The notes under the pieces are model-generated. The model searched no databases and was not told the origin of the DNA. It saw only the letters and a list, made by a program, of their open reading frames with translations. Below are positions 9,395 to 18,293 of a stretch of 64,000 nt of DNA, piece by piece (within the stretch, counting starts at the first letter, position 1; each line of letters begins with the position of its first letter). The position numbers and the translations under genes are program-made. Source of the stretch: CAYTBN01 sp964542165 (GTDB taxonomy: Bacteria > Myxococcota_A > UBA796 > UBA9615 > CAYRNR01); assembly GCA_964542165.1 (NCBI GenBank), contig CAZITQ010000003.1, positions 1 to 64,000 of the forward strand. The letters are read 5' to 3'.

Positions 9395-10147
9395 CTAATC
9401 GAGCGCGCCGGAGGCTCCCACCGGATTGCCGGTGGTCACGTTGCGGTACACGACCGTGCCGGAGACGAAGGGGCTGAGGATGCCGGCGATGCGGCGGAAG
9501 AACTGCTCCACGTTGACGATGGTCTTGGGCGGCACGTAGAGGATGTCCCCCTTCTGCAGGGGCACGTTCTGGCGCACGTCGCCGGTGGCCAGCAGCTGGT
9601 CCAGGTCGATGGTGAACAGCTCGGGCTCCTCCAGCCCGCCTCGGATCAGCAGGATGTTGTCCGTGCGGCTGTCGGAGGTGATCCAGCCGGCCTTGGTGAG
9701 CGCCCCGACCACGTCCAGCTCGCTCTCGATCTGCTGGACCGAGGGGCTCCGCACGTAGCCGAGCACGTACACCTTCATCGAGCTGACCTCCAGGATGTTG
9801 ATCGACACCTGGGGTTCCACGTAGTAGGCGCTGATCCGCTCGGTCAGCAGCCCCATCAGCTCGGGGTAGGTCATGCCGGCGATCTCCATCCGTCCGATGA
9901 GGGGGTAGCTGATGGCCCCGTCCGGACTGATGCGGATCTGCATGTTGAGGTCCTCGTGGCGCCAGACCGAGATGTCGATGGTGTCCCCGGGTCCGAAGAC
10001 GAAGGCCGGGGGCTCGGGCGGCATCAGGGACTCGTCACTGCCCTCGTTCCACAGCTCGGTCACGGGCGTGGCGCGCTTGTGGGCGCACGCGGCCAGGACC
10101 AGGGGAAGCACCAGCAGGAGCGACGATGGCTTGAGCAACGATCTCAT
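9395..10147 (-). CDS. Wza-type polysaccharide export lipoprotein
   Basis: The protein has 250 aa. It begins with a signal peptide and lipobox (VLAAC). It then has a polysaccharide biosynthesis/export domain (FGPGDTIDISVW, SPDGAISYPLIG) and a SLBB-like segment (VYVLGYVRSPSVQ, LQKGDILYVPP). The family forms the outer-membrane channel that works with a Wzc-type copolymerase. The Wzc-type gene is divergently encoded next door. The ATG at 10147 places the signal peptide at the N-terminus; an ATG at 10165 in the same frame is possible. Confidence 0.92.
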   Translation of the reverse strand: MRSLLKPSSLLLVLPLVLAACAHKRATPVTELWNEGSDESLMPPEPPAFVFGPGDTIDISVWRHEDLNMQIRISPDGAISYPLIGRMEIAGMTYPELMGLLTERISAYYVEPQVSINILEVSSMKVYVLGYVRSPSVQQIESELDVVGALTKAGWITSDSRTDNILLIRGGLEEPELFTIDLDQLLATGDVRQNVPLQKGDILYVPPKTIVNVEQFFRRIAGILSPFVSGTVVYRNVTTGNPVGASGALD

Positions 10148-10241
10148 GGAGGCGACACCTAGCATCGGCTCGCCACGGCGTCCAGTCGTTTCGCCCCGGT
10201 CGCGCGCACGGAAGCGCGTTCCGGGCGGCCCCCGGATTTCG

Positions 10242-10276
10242 TTGCGGCTATCTGGATCCGGCGGTTATTATCCGCC
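10242..10276 (+). promoter_or_regulatory. Sigma-70-like promoter with palindrome over the -10 box, upstream of the Wzc-type gene
   Basis: TTGCGG (10242-10247) is followed by 18 bases and TATTAT (10266-10271). The -10 box is embedded in an interrupted palindrome GGCGG-N7-CCGCC (10260-10276), a plausible repressor site. It lies in the 236-base divergent region between the export lipoprotein and the copolymerase, about 110 bases before the ATG. Prediction by eye only. Confidence 0.45.
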
Positions 10277-10383
10277 CAGCCGGCCCGCCGGCAGATGCAC
10301 AGCTGCGAGCACACCCGAGCGCACGCCCGCGCAGGGGAAGCTCGAGCCGAGGGCGGACCGAACAGAGAGGCTGTGACGATCCC

Positions 10384-12528
10384 ATGGAACTGATCCGCCT
10401 GTGGACCACACTCAAACGCCGCAAGTGGGTGGTGGTCCAAGCGTTCCTGTTCTTCACCGTGGCGTCCCTGGTGGCCACGCGCTTTCTGCCCAAGACCTAC
10501 TCCGCCACCGCCAAGGTGATGATCGAGCAGAGCGATGCCACCGCATCCCTGCTGTCCGAGGTCGGGCTGGAGGAGCTGGTCACCACCCTGGGGAGCACGG
10601 GGAGCAACGAGGTCTCCAACAAGATCGCCCTGGCGACCATCAACGAGAACCTGGAGGAGGTGGTCTGGCGGCTTCAGCTGCGGGACGAGGACGGCTACCT
10701 GGTCAAGGCGCCGACCCTGCTCAAGAAGAGCATCTTCTACTCCATATCGCCCACGCCGCTGTACTCGATCCAGCAGTACCAGAACACCGACATCCTGATG
10801 ATCACCGCCACCGCTCCCTATCCGGAGCAGGCGCAGATGATGGCCGACGCCCTGGCCGAGGTCTTCATCGACGTGAGCCAGCAGCGCACGCGGGCGGAGA
10901 CCCGCAGCGCCAAGGAGTTCATCGAGGACCGCATCGGCGTGGTGGAACACGAGTTCGACAAGGCCCTGGCGGACATCGCCGACTACCAGAGCGCCGAGGG
11001 GATCATCGACCTGCAGACCGAGACCCGCGAGGCGGTCGCGAAGATCGCCGAGCTGATGACCCTGTCCGAGGGCAACGAGTACAAGATCAGCCAGCTGCGG
11101 CGGCAGATCACCGAGGTGGAGCAGTTCCTGGCCGCGAACACCGGGGTCGAGGTGGACGGCGGGACCCTGAGGGAGAACCCCCAGATCGCCTCGCTGACCG
11201 CCGAGCTGAACCAGATGTACCTGGAGCTGGACCGCATGCTCCAGGACAAGACCGAGGCCCACCCGGACGTGGCCGAGTTCCGGGCATTGATCGTCCAGTC
11301 CGAGGAGCGGCTGAACTCCCTGCTGGCCATGGAGGCGGACCGCAGCCCCGGCCTGACCGACCTGAGGCTCCAGCTGACCGGCGCGGTGCAGACCCGCCGG
11401 GACATCCAGGACGACATCGCCCAGTACACGGCGGAGTTCGCCGAGCTCCCCGACCTCATGAAGGAGGACACGAGGCTCCAGCTGGCGGCCCAGGCGAGCC
11501 AGACCATCCTCGAAGAGCTGACCGACTACCAGTACCAGATCGGGATCGCCGAGGCGATGACGCTCACCGACATCCGCATCGTCGACCCGGCGGTGCTGCC
11601 CGATCGGCCGGCGTCGCCCAAGCTGTTGTACAACGCCGTGCTCGGCGCCTTCCTGGGGATCGTGGTCGGCTTCGTGCTGGTGTTCCTGCTCGAGTACATC
11701 GACGACTCGATCCGCACCCGGGAGGACCTGGAGGAGGTCTTCGACGTCCCGCACCTGGGGGTGGTGCCCAACATCCGACCGGGGGAGGGCAAGTTCATCC
11801 ACACCCTCAACCCGAAAGCGCCGCTGTCGGAGGCGTACCGCACGGTACGCAACAACATCCTCTACGCCTCCTTCGAGAAACCGGTACAGACGCTGATGAT
11901 CACCAGCTCGGTACCGGGGGAGGGCAAGTCGACGACCTGCGCCAACCTGGCCGCCTCGGCGGCCATGGAGGGCAAGCGGGTCCTGCTCATCGACACCGAC
12001 TTCCGCAAGCCCAACCAGCACCGGCTGTGGCAGGCCGAGAACAGCGTGGGCTTCACCACCTACCTGGCGGGCCAGGCCCCGCTGGAGGAGTGCATCCACT
12101 CCAACGTGATCCCCGGTCTGGACCTGCTGCCGTCGGGCATGGTGCCGCCCAACCCGGCCAAGCTCATCGAGTCCACCCGGCTCAAGGAGACCCTGGCGCT
12201 GCTGAGGGAGAGCTACGACCTGGTGCTGCTGGACTCTCCGCCGATCCTGGTGGTCAACGACGCCATGGCGCTGTGCCGCATCGTCGACGCCTACGTCCTG
12301 GTGGTCGAGAGCATGGGGGTCAGCCGGCGGATGCTGGCCGACGCCCGCAGCCGCATCGACATGGTCGGCGTGCCGCCGGTCGGCGCGGTGCTCAACAAGC
12401 TGGACTTCGGGACGGCGGGCTACGGCTACTACTACAAGTACTACCACGCGTACGAGAAGGAGCGGGTCGCCGGCGGCGGCGACGGCAAGCGCCGAGGTAT
12501 GCGGGTGGTCGAGGGAGGGCCCAAGTGA
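10384..12528 (+). CDS. Wzc-type polysaccharide copolymerase with BY-kinase domain
   Basis: The protein has 714 aa. It starts with a Wzz-like domain bounded by two membrane helices (one near the start, one around LLYNAVLGAFLGIVVGFVLV), with a long periplasmic coiled coil between. The cytoplasmic ATPase/tyrosine kinase has Walker A PGEGKSTT, Walker A' LLIDTDFRKPN and Walker B LVLLDSPP. The C-terminus carries a Tyr cluster (YGYYYKYYHAY), the expected autophosphorylation site. It controls chain length and export together with the Wza-type lipoprotein. Its TGA overlaps the next ATG (TGATG). Confidence 0.95.
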   Translation: MELIRLWTTLKRRKWVVVQAFLFFTVASLVATRFLPKTYSATAKVMIEQSDATASLLSEVGLEELVTTLGSTGSNEVSNKIALATINENLEEVVWRLQLRDEDGYLVKAPTLLKKSIFYSISPTPLYSIQQYQNTDILMITATAPYPEQAQMMADALAEVFIDVSQQRTRAETRSAKEFIEDRIGVVEHEFDKALADIADYQSAEGIIDLQTETREAVAKIAELMTLSEGNEYKISQLRRQITEVEQFLAANTGVEVDGGTLRENPQIASLTAELNQMYLELDRMLQDKTEAHPDVAEFRALIVQSEERLNSLLAMEADRSPGLTDLRLQLTGAVQTRRDIQDDIAQYTAEFAELPDLMKEDTRLQLAAQASQTILEELTDYQYQIGIAEAMTLTDIRIVDPAVLPDRPASPKLLYNAVLGAFLGIVVGFVLVFLLEYIDDSIRTREDLEEVFDVPHLGVVPNIRPGEGKFIHTLNPKAPLSEAYRTVRNNILYASFEKPVQTLMITSSVPGEGKSTTCANLAASAAMEGKRVLLIDTDFRKPNQHRLWQAENSVGFTTYLAGQAPLEECIHSNVIPGLDLLPSGMVPPNPAKLIESTRLKETLALLRESYDLVLLDSPPILVVNDAMALCRIVDAYVLVVESMGVSRRMLADARSRIDMVGVPPVGAVLNKLDFGTAGYGYYYKYYHAYEKERVAGGGDGKRRGMRVVEGGPK

Positions 12529-13052
12529 TGCGCGCCACGTCCCTCGGACTCGTCGTGATGCTGGTGCTCGTCGGTGGACCGCTGGGCGGCTGCGGAGACG
12601 ACGTGGACCGCTACGTCACCGACCTGAGCAGCCGCAACCCCATGGTGCGCCTCGAGGCCGCCAAGCTGGCCAAGCGGGTGAACGACCCGCGCCTGGCTGC
12701 CGCGCTGACACCCCTGCTGGACGACAGCAGCCAGGACATCCGCCTCAACGCCGCCATCGCCCTGGCCTACATCGGCACGGCGGAGGAGGTGCCGGCGCTG
12801 ATCGCGGCCCTCGGCGACCCGAGCCGGGACGTACGCCTGGCGGTCGTCGACGCCCTGGGCCGGATCCAGGACGAACGGGCCGTGCCCTCGCTGCTCGCCA
12901 TGCTGGACACGGAGCCCGAGCCCTACTCGGTGATCTGGGCCCTGGGCAGCATCGGCAGCGACCAGTCCCTGGACGCGCTCACGCCGATGCTCGACGACGA
13001 CAACCGCTACGTCCGCTACCAGTCCCGCCGAGCCCTGCTCAAGATCCGCTGA
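12528..13052 (+). CDS. HEAT-repeat lipoprotein
   Basis: The protein has 174 aa. A signal peptide with lipobox (PLGGC) precedes four or five HEAT-like repeats of about 31 residues, for example DPRLAAALTPLLDD and EVPALIAALGDPSRDVRLA. These alpha-solenoids usually bind proteins. The start codon overlaps the stop of the Wzc-type gene, so translation is coupled. It probably acts in the envelope beside the export machinery, perhaps as a scaffold, but no partner can be named from sequence. Confidence 0.85.
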   Translation: MRATSLGLVVMLVLVGGPLGGCGDDVDRYVTDLSSRNPMVRLEAAKLAKRVNDPRLAAALTPLLDDSSQDIRLNAAIALAYIGTAEEVPALIAALGDPSRDVRLAVVDALGRIQDERAVPSLLAMLDTEPEPYSVIWALGSIGSDQSLDALTPMLDDDNRYVRYQSRRALLKIR

Positions 13053-13060
13053 TCCACCCC

Positions 13061-14707
13061 GTGTCCGAACGCGGACCGCGCCCCCTCGTACTCTCGGTCC
13101 TGGTGGCCCTCCTGCCCCTGCTGGTCGCGGCGACGGGGGCCGCCGCCCGGGAGCCCGCTTCGGTGGACATCCCCCCGGACGATCCCCTGCAGCGGGATCT
13201 GCTGCGACTCTCGCTTCGCTACGGGGACCTGTCGCCCGGCGTCACCACCCGACCGATCACCCGGCTGGAGGCGGCCCGGTTGCTGGACCGCATCGAGCGG
13301 CGCTACGGAGACCCCACGGATCCGGTGGATCGGGGACTGCGGCGGAGGCTGGCGGTGGAGCTCGGGCCGGAGCGGGCCTGGATCGCCGGGGACCGCCGCT
13401 ACGGCGAGGTCCTGTTCCGACCCCTGGCCGAGCTGCGATGCGAGGGTATGGTCACGGCGGGCGGGGATCCGTATCCGCTGCACGGGGGCGATGCGTCGGG
13501 GCCCTTCGCCGCTTGCTCGGCCACCGCGGAACTGGTCGCAGGTCCCCTGGCGGTAGTCCTCGAGCCGCGCTTCGCCTACGACCCGGTGGGGGGAGGCAAT
13601 GCCCCGGCGGGTCCGCTCCGCCTGGGAGCCGGCGCGGTACTGGACATGCCCCGGGGCTACCTGAAGCTGGGCGGCGCCAACCTGGAGTTGCTGGCCGGCG
13701 TCGGCGGCATGGCCTGGGGCACCGGCCGCGCCGGGTTGTTGTGGAGCGGCAACGCCGCCGATCCGCTGATGGTCCGTTTCACCCAGCCCCGCCCGTGGCA
13801 TCTGCCGTGGATCTTCCGCTACCTGGGGGACTTCCGGGTCACCTTGATGTGGAGCCACCTGCGGGGCCCCCGGGACGACGTGGCGAATCCCAACACCCTG
13901 GGCATGAAGATCGACTGGCGTCCCGTGGTGCCGTGGCTCGAGATCGGGCTGTCGCGACTGGCCATGTACGGAGGAGAGGGTCGCCCCACCGCAACCGCCA
14001 CGGACATCTGGCAGCTGATCTGGGCCACCCACCCCCACGCGGACTACGACCAGGACAAGACCCTGTTCGACGCCAACGAGCTGGCCGCCATCGAGGCGAC
14101 GCTGCTGGTGCCGTACGCGGATCGAATCCCGGGCGTCCGCTTCGTGCAGCTGTACTGGACCAACGCGGGTGAGGACACCATCCGGACCTACCTGGGTCCC
14201 ATCCCCCTCCCCGCCCTGACCGGCGCGGCCAACCTGGGCGGGTTCTATCTGGGGATCGGGCCGCTCACGGCGCGCCTGGAGTGGGTGCGGCTGATGGACG
14301 ACCGCTTCCGCTGGTACACCCACCACCGTATCTACCACGATGGCTTCGTCCACCACGGCAGGATCACCGGCCACCCCATCGGCGGCGACGCGGAGGCCAC
14401 CTACGTGGAGCTGGGGCTGGACGTCGGGGGACCGGTGGAGGCGTGGGTCTGGTTCGAGCGGGTGCACCACGAAGGGGTGGTCGACGTGTACGACGGCACG
14501 GTCCACACCCTGGGCACCGATCTCTACCGGACCCTCGTGGGCGCCCAGGTCCGCGCCCAGCTCCTGGGCACCGCCCGTCCCGGACGACCGCGGCTCCAGG
14601 CCCAGCTGCGATTCCAGCTGGAGCACCACCGCAACGCCGGGTACGTGCCCGGTGCGACCGCGGTCTACCCCCAGCTCTGGGCCGAGGTGCGCATCCCCTT
14701 CTATTGA
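13061..14707 (+). CDS. Wzi-like capsule assembly outer-membrane protein
   Basis: The protein has 548 aa. It has a GTG start and a signal peptide ending near AAA. The mature protein looks like the Wzi capsule-assembly beta-barrel family: strands such as YLKLGGANLELLAG and LRGPRDDVANPNTLGMK, the motif GIGPLTARLEW, and a terminal strand ending in Phe-Tyr. Wzi proteins help retain exported polysaccharide at the surface. It starts 8 bases after the HEAT lipoprotein gene, within the same transcription unit as the Wzc-type gene. Confidence 0.8.
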   Translation: MSERGPRPLVLSVLVALLPLLVAATGAAAREPASVDIPPDDPLQRDLLRLSLRYGDLSPGVTTRPITRLEAARLLDRIERRYGDPTDPVDRGLRRRLAVELGPERAWIAGDRRYGEVLFRPLAELRCEGMVTAGGDPYPLHGGDASGPFAACSATAELVAGPLAVVLEPRFAYDPVGGGNAPAGPLRLGAGAVLDMPRGYLKLGGANLELLAGVGGMAWGTGRAGLLWSGNAADPLMVRFTQPRPWHLPWIFRYLGDFRVTLMWSHLRGPRDDVANPNTLGMKIDWRPVVPWLEIGLSRLAMYGGEGRPTATATDIWQLIWATHPHADYDQDKTLFDANELAAIEATLLVPYADRIPGVRFVQLYWTNAGEDTIRTYLGPIPLPALTGAANLGGFYLGIGPLTARLEWVRLMDDRFRWYTHHRIYHDGFVHHGRITGHPIGGDAEATYVELGLDVGGPVEAWVWFERVHHEGVVDVYDGTVHTLGTDLYRTLVGAQVRAQLLGTARPGRPRLQAQLRFQLEHHRNAGYVPGATAVYPQLWAEVRIPFY

Positions 14708-14813
14708 GGACGCGCGAGGGTAGACGTTTTCCACCGACGTGGTATGTTCCCCCGCGCTCCGGCGCCACGCAGGCGCCGTCGACACCGCGAAACTCCAGCG
14801 AAAGGACGCTGTC

Positions 14814-15965
14814 GTGAGACTCACCGCGCTTCTGCTGACCTCCATGCTCCTGCTCGCGTGCAACGGTGGCACCTCCACCGCCGGCGGGACCAACTCCGGC
14901 GGCGTGACCGCCACCTCCGGCATCGAGGGCCTCGAGACCGAGGGCGACCCGCTGGTCGCCACCTACGACGGGGTCGAGATCCGGCTCTCCGAGCTCGACG
15001 AGGACGCCAAGCCCCACATCATCAAGGCCATGGTGGAGATCGAGCGCGCCCGTAGCGGCCTGCTCGAGCGACGGATCTTCGAGGACCTGGTCGAGCGGGA
15101 GGCCACCGCCGCCGGCATGGAGTCCGAGGAATGGCTGAAGGAGGAGATCGAGGGCAAGGTCGCCGAGGTCACCGACGAGGAGGCCCAGGCCTTCTTCGAC
15201 GCGAATCCGCCCCGGGGTCCCCAGACCTTCGAGCAGATGAAGCCTCAGGTGGTCCAGCACCTGAGCCGCCAGCGCCAGGCCGAGCGGGCCGCTGAGCTGA
15301 CCAAGGACCTCAAGGCCAAGTACAACGTCGCCATCACGCTGGAGCCCTTCCGCCAGGAGGTCTCCGCGGACGACGATCCCTTCAAGGGCCCCGAGGACGC
15401 GGCGGTCACCATCGTCGAGTTCGCCGACTTCCAGTGTGGCTACTGCGCCCGCACCCGCGACACCACCGACGAGATCCTCGAGACCTACCCGGACCACGTG
15501 AAGTTCGTCTTCCGCGACTCGCCCATCGAGAAGCACCCGCGGGCGATCTTCATGGCCCAGGCCGCCAACTGCGCCATGGACCAGGGCAAGTACTGGGAGA
15601 TGTACGACCTGCTGTTCGACAACATGCGGGCCACCAAGGACGAAGAGCTCAAGGCCCACGCGGTCACCCTGGAGCTGGATACCGCCGTCTTCGACGAGTG
15701 CTACGACAGTGGCAAGTACGCCGAAGAGGTGGAGAAGGACATGGCCGACAGCAAGTCCGTGGGCGTCAGCGGCACCCCCGCGTTCTTCGTCAACGGCCGG
15801 ATGATTTCCGGCGCCCAGCCGTTCCAGGCATTCGCCGCCATCATCGACGACGAGCTGGATCGCGCCGGCATCGAGCTGCCCGAGAAGGTCGAGGCCGAGG
15901 CCGACGAGAAGGCCGACGAGAAGGCCGACGAGAAGGCCGACGAGGCCGAGGAAGCCAAGGGCTAG
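14814..15965 (+). CDS. DsbA-like thioredoxin-fold lipoprotein
   Basis: The protein has 383 aa. The GTG start has AAAGGA about 8 bases upstream, and a lipobox (MLLLAC) follows directly. Residues ~45-165 form a SurA-N-like helical region. The thioredoxin-fold domain follows, with redox motif CGYC (Cys208-Cys211) and cis-Pro region SGTPAFFVNG. The C-terminal tail is a Glu/Lys/Asp-rich repeat. It is probably an envelope thiol oxidoreductase or isomerase. It is strikingly similar to the C-terminal half of the next gene's product, from YDGVEIRLSELDE to the end of the fold, so one arose by duplication of the other. Confidence 0.88.
   Translation: MRLTALLLTSMLLLACNGGTSTAGGTNSGGVTATSGIEGLETEGDPLVATYDGVEIRLSELDEDAKPHIIKAMVEIERARSGLLERRIFEDLVEREATAAGMESEEWLKEEIEGKVAEVTDEEAQAFFDANPPRGPQTFEQMKPQVVQHLSRQRQAERAAELTKDLKAKYNVAITLEPFRQEVSADDDPFKGPEDAAVTIVEFADFQCGYCARTRDTTDEILETYPDHVKFVFRDSPIEKHPRAIFMAQAANCAMDQGKYWEMYDLLFDNMRATKDEELKAHAVTLELDTAVFDECYDSGKYAEEVEKDMADSKSVGVSGTPAFFVNGRMISGAQPFQAFAAIIDDELDRAGIELPEKVEAEADEKADEKADEKADEAEEAKG
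15900..15944 (+). repeat. 12-bp tandem repeat encoding ADEK units
   Basis: Three complete copies plus a partial copy of GCCGACGAGAAG lie in frame near the 3' end of the DsbA-like lipoprotein gene and encode ADEK repeats. Unit number may vary by slippage without shifting the frame. There are no spacers, so this is not a CRISPR array. Confidence 0.85.
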
Positions 15966-16032
15966 TCCACCCAGGAGCCCGCTGACCGGGTCCGCCCTCC
16001 GCCGTCGAACCACATCCACCCTGGGGGGGGCC

Positions 16033-18234
16033 ATGCCACCCGACAAGACCGTTCTGGAACCCGTCTCCGGCGCGAGCGCCGGCTCGCCGAACCTCCCGGC
16101 CAACATCGGCGCCTACCGGATCCTCCGGGTCCTCGGACACGGGGGCATGGGCACGGTCTACCTGGCGCGTCACACCTCCGAACCCGTGGCCCAGCGCCAG
16201 GGCGGAGACGTGGCGCTGAAGGTCATGCACCCCCACCGGTCCCACGACGAGCAGTTCCGCAAGCGATTCGAGCGCGAGGCCCGGTTGGGGATCGACCTGA
16301 CCCACCCCGGCATCGTGCGAGCCTTCGACCTGGTCGTGGACGGCGAGACCCTGGCCATCGCCATGGAGTACGCGCCGGGCAAGACGCTCGCCGAGCTGCT
16401 GGCGGAGCGCCAGGGAGCTCCGTTCCCGGTGGACTGGTCCCTGGCCATGTTCCGCCACCTGCTGGACGCCGTCGCCGCTGCCCATCGGGCGGGGGTGATC
16501 CACCGGGACATCAAGCCGGACAACATCGTGATCGGCGCGGACGGCAGCCCCAAGATCCTCGACTTCGGGATCGCCAAGGAGAGCGACTCCACCGACACCA
16601 AGACCGGCGCGGGCATGGGCACGGTCTGCTACATGGCCCCCGAGCAATACGTGGATGCCAAGGCGGTGGACGCGCGGGCGGACGTGTACGCCCTGGGCAT
16701 GACCCTGTACGAGATGCTGGCGGGCCGGCTGCCCTGGCCTGCGGAGACCACGGATTTCCTGGCCATGAACCTCAAGGCCCAGGGCAAGGTGGAACCCCTG
16801 GCGGCGGTGAATCCCCAGATCCCAGCGGAGCTCTCCGACCAGGTCTCCGCGGCCATCGCCGCGGAAGCGGACGCCCGGATCCCGACGGTGGAGGCCCTGG
16901 CCAGCGCCCTGACGCCCTTCGAGCGGACCCCTGAGCAGGCCCAGACCGAGGCCCTGCTGGCCGAGGCGCGGCAGCAGGCAGAGCGGGAGCTGGCCGAGGC
17001 CCGACAGGAGATCGAACGACAGCTGGCCGAGGCGAAGCAGCAGGCCGATGCTCTGCTCGAGGCCGCCCGAGGCGAGGTGACGTCGAGACCGCCCGCGAGG
17101 TCGAAGCCGGGAGCTGGCCGTTGGGGCTGGCTCTGGGGAGTAGCAGGCGCGGTCATGGGAGCTGGGCTGACAGCGGTCATAGTGGTGCCCTTGTTGGTCT
17201 ATCTGGAGAGCCGAAACGAGGTGCCTGAGACCGAGGCCGAGGCCGAGGCCGAGGCCGAGATCGAGACCGAGGCCGAGACCGAGACCGAGGCCGAGACCGA
17301 TCCCGTCGCCGCCCGATACCGGGGAAAAACCATTCGCCGGTCCGAACTGGACGAGGAAGTCAGATCCCACCTGGTCAAGGCCGAGCTCGACATCGAACGG
17401 GCACGTTCCGGCCTGCTGGAGAGAAAGATCTTCGAGGATCTGGTGGCGCGGGAGGCGGAGGCGGCCGGAACGGACTCGGAGACCTGGCTGAAGCGGGAGA
17501 TCGAGGACAGGGTGCCCGACGTGACCACCGCGGAGGCCCGAGCGTTCTTCGACAAGAATCCGCCGCGGGGGAACCAGACGTTCGACCAGATGAAGGACCG
17601 GGTGAAGCAGCACCTCGCTCGTCAGCGGGAGGCAGAGCGAGCTGCCGAGGTGACCAAGGAACTCAAGGCCAAGTACGGCGTCGAGATACTGCTCGAGCCC
17701 TTCCGCCAGGAGGTCTCCGCGGACGACGATCCCTTCAGGGGCCCCGCCGACGCGCCGGTCACGATCATCGAGTTCGCGGACTTCCAGTGCGGCTATTGCG
17801 CCCGAACCCGGACCACCACCGACCAGATCCTCGAGGAGTACGCCGGACTGGTGAAATTCGTCTTCCGCGACTCGCCCATCGAGAAGCACCCCCGCGCCAT
17901 CTACATGGCCCAGGCCGCCAACTGTGCCAACGAGCAGGGCCAGTACTGGGAGATGTACGACCTGCTTTTCGACAACAACCGCGACACCAAGGACAGCGAG
18001 CTCAAGGCCCACGCCCGGACCCTGGGGCTGGACACGGCGGCATTCAACGACTGCTACGACAGCGGGCGGTACGCGGAGGAGGTGGAGAAGGACATGGCCG
18101 ATGGCAAGTCCGTCGGCGTGAGCGGCACACCGGCGTTCTTCGTCAACGGTCGAATGGTGTCCGGTGCCCAGCCCTTCCAGGCCTTCGCGGCCGTCATCGA
18201 CGACGAGCTCGAGATCGCTGGCATCTCCCGCTGA
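16033..18234 (+). CDS. Transmembrane Ser/Thr protein kinase fused to a periplasmic DsbA-like domain
   Basis: The protein has 733 aa. An N-terminal Hanks-type kinase shows the Gly loop LGHGGMGTVYLA, catalytic Lys in VALKVM, HRDIKPDN, DFGIAKE and APEQ. Residues ~305-350 are a charged coiled coil (QQAERELAEARQEIE). A single membrane helix spans about 364-391. A Glu/Ala/Thr repeat linker (17227-17298) follows. The C-terminus repeats the SurA-N-like and thioredoxin fold of the upstream lipoprotein, with CGYC at 586-589 and cis-Pro SGTPAFFVNG. The kinase would be cytoplasmic and the thiol domain periplasmic. This suggests redox or envelope-stress sensing coupled to phosphorylation, which is inference. 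The start is the ATG 2 bases after a G8 run. The gene lies 67 bases after its paralog. Confidence 0.9.
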   Translation: MPPDKTVLEPVSGASAGSPNLPANIGAYRILRVLGHGGMGTVYLARHTSEPVAQRQGGDVALKVMHPHRSHDEQFRKRFEREARLGIDLTHPGIVRAFDLVVDGETLAIAMEYAPGKTLAELLAERQGAPFPVDWSLAMFRHLLDAVAAAHRAGVIHRDIKPDNIVIGADGSPKILDFGIAKESDSTDTKTGAGMGTVCYMAPEQYVDAKAVDARADVYALGMTLYEMLAGRLPWPAETTDFLAMNLKAQGKVEPLAAVNPQIPAELSDQVSAAIAAEADARIPTVEALASALTPFERTPEQAQTEALLAEARQQAERELAEARQEIERQLAEAKQQADALLEAARGEVTSRPPARSKPGAGRWGWLWGVAGAVMGAGLTAVIVVPLLVYLESRNEVPETEAEAEAEAEIETEAETETEAETDPVAARYRGKTIRRSELDEEVRSHLVKAELDIERARSGLLERKIFEDLVAREAEAAGTDSETWLKREIEDRVPDVTTAEARAFFDKNPPRGNQTFDQMKDRVKQHLARQREAERAAEVTKELKAKYGVEILLEPFRQEVSADDDPFRGPADAPVTIIEFADFQCGYCARTRTTTDQILEEYAGLVKFVFRDSPIEKHPRAIYMAQAANCANEQGQYWEMYDLLFDNNRDTKDSELKAHARTLGLDTAAFNDCYDSGRYAEEVEKDMADGKSVGVSGTPAFFVNGRMVSGAQPFQAFAAVIDDELEIAGISR

Positions 18235-18293
18235 CAGTTCCGCCCTCGCCCCGCTCGGGGTAGGATGCCGCCCCGAGGACGTCACCGTACACC

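Noticed and set aside
15900..15944. Short tandem repeats considered as a CRISPR array
   Set aside because: Units are 12 bp, contiguous without spacers and in frame inside a coding sequence.
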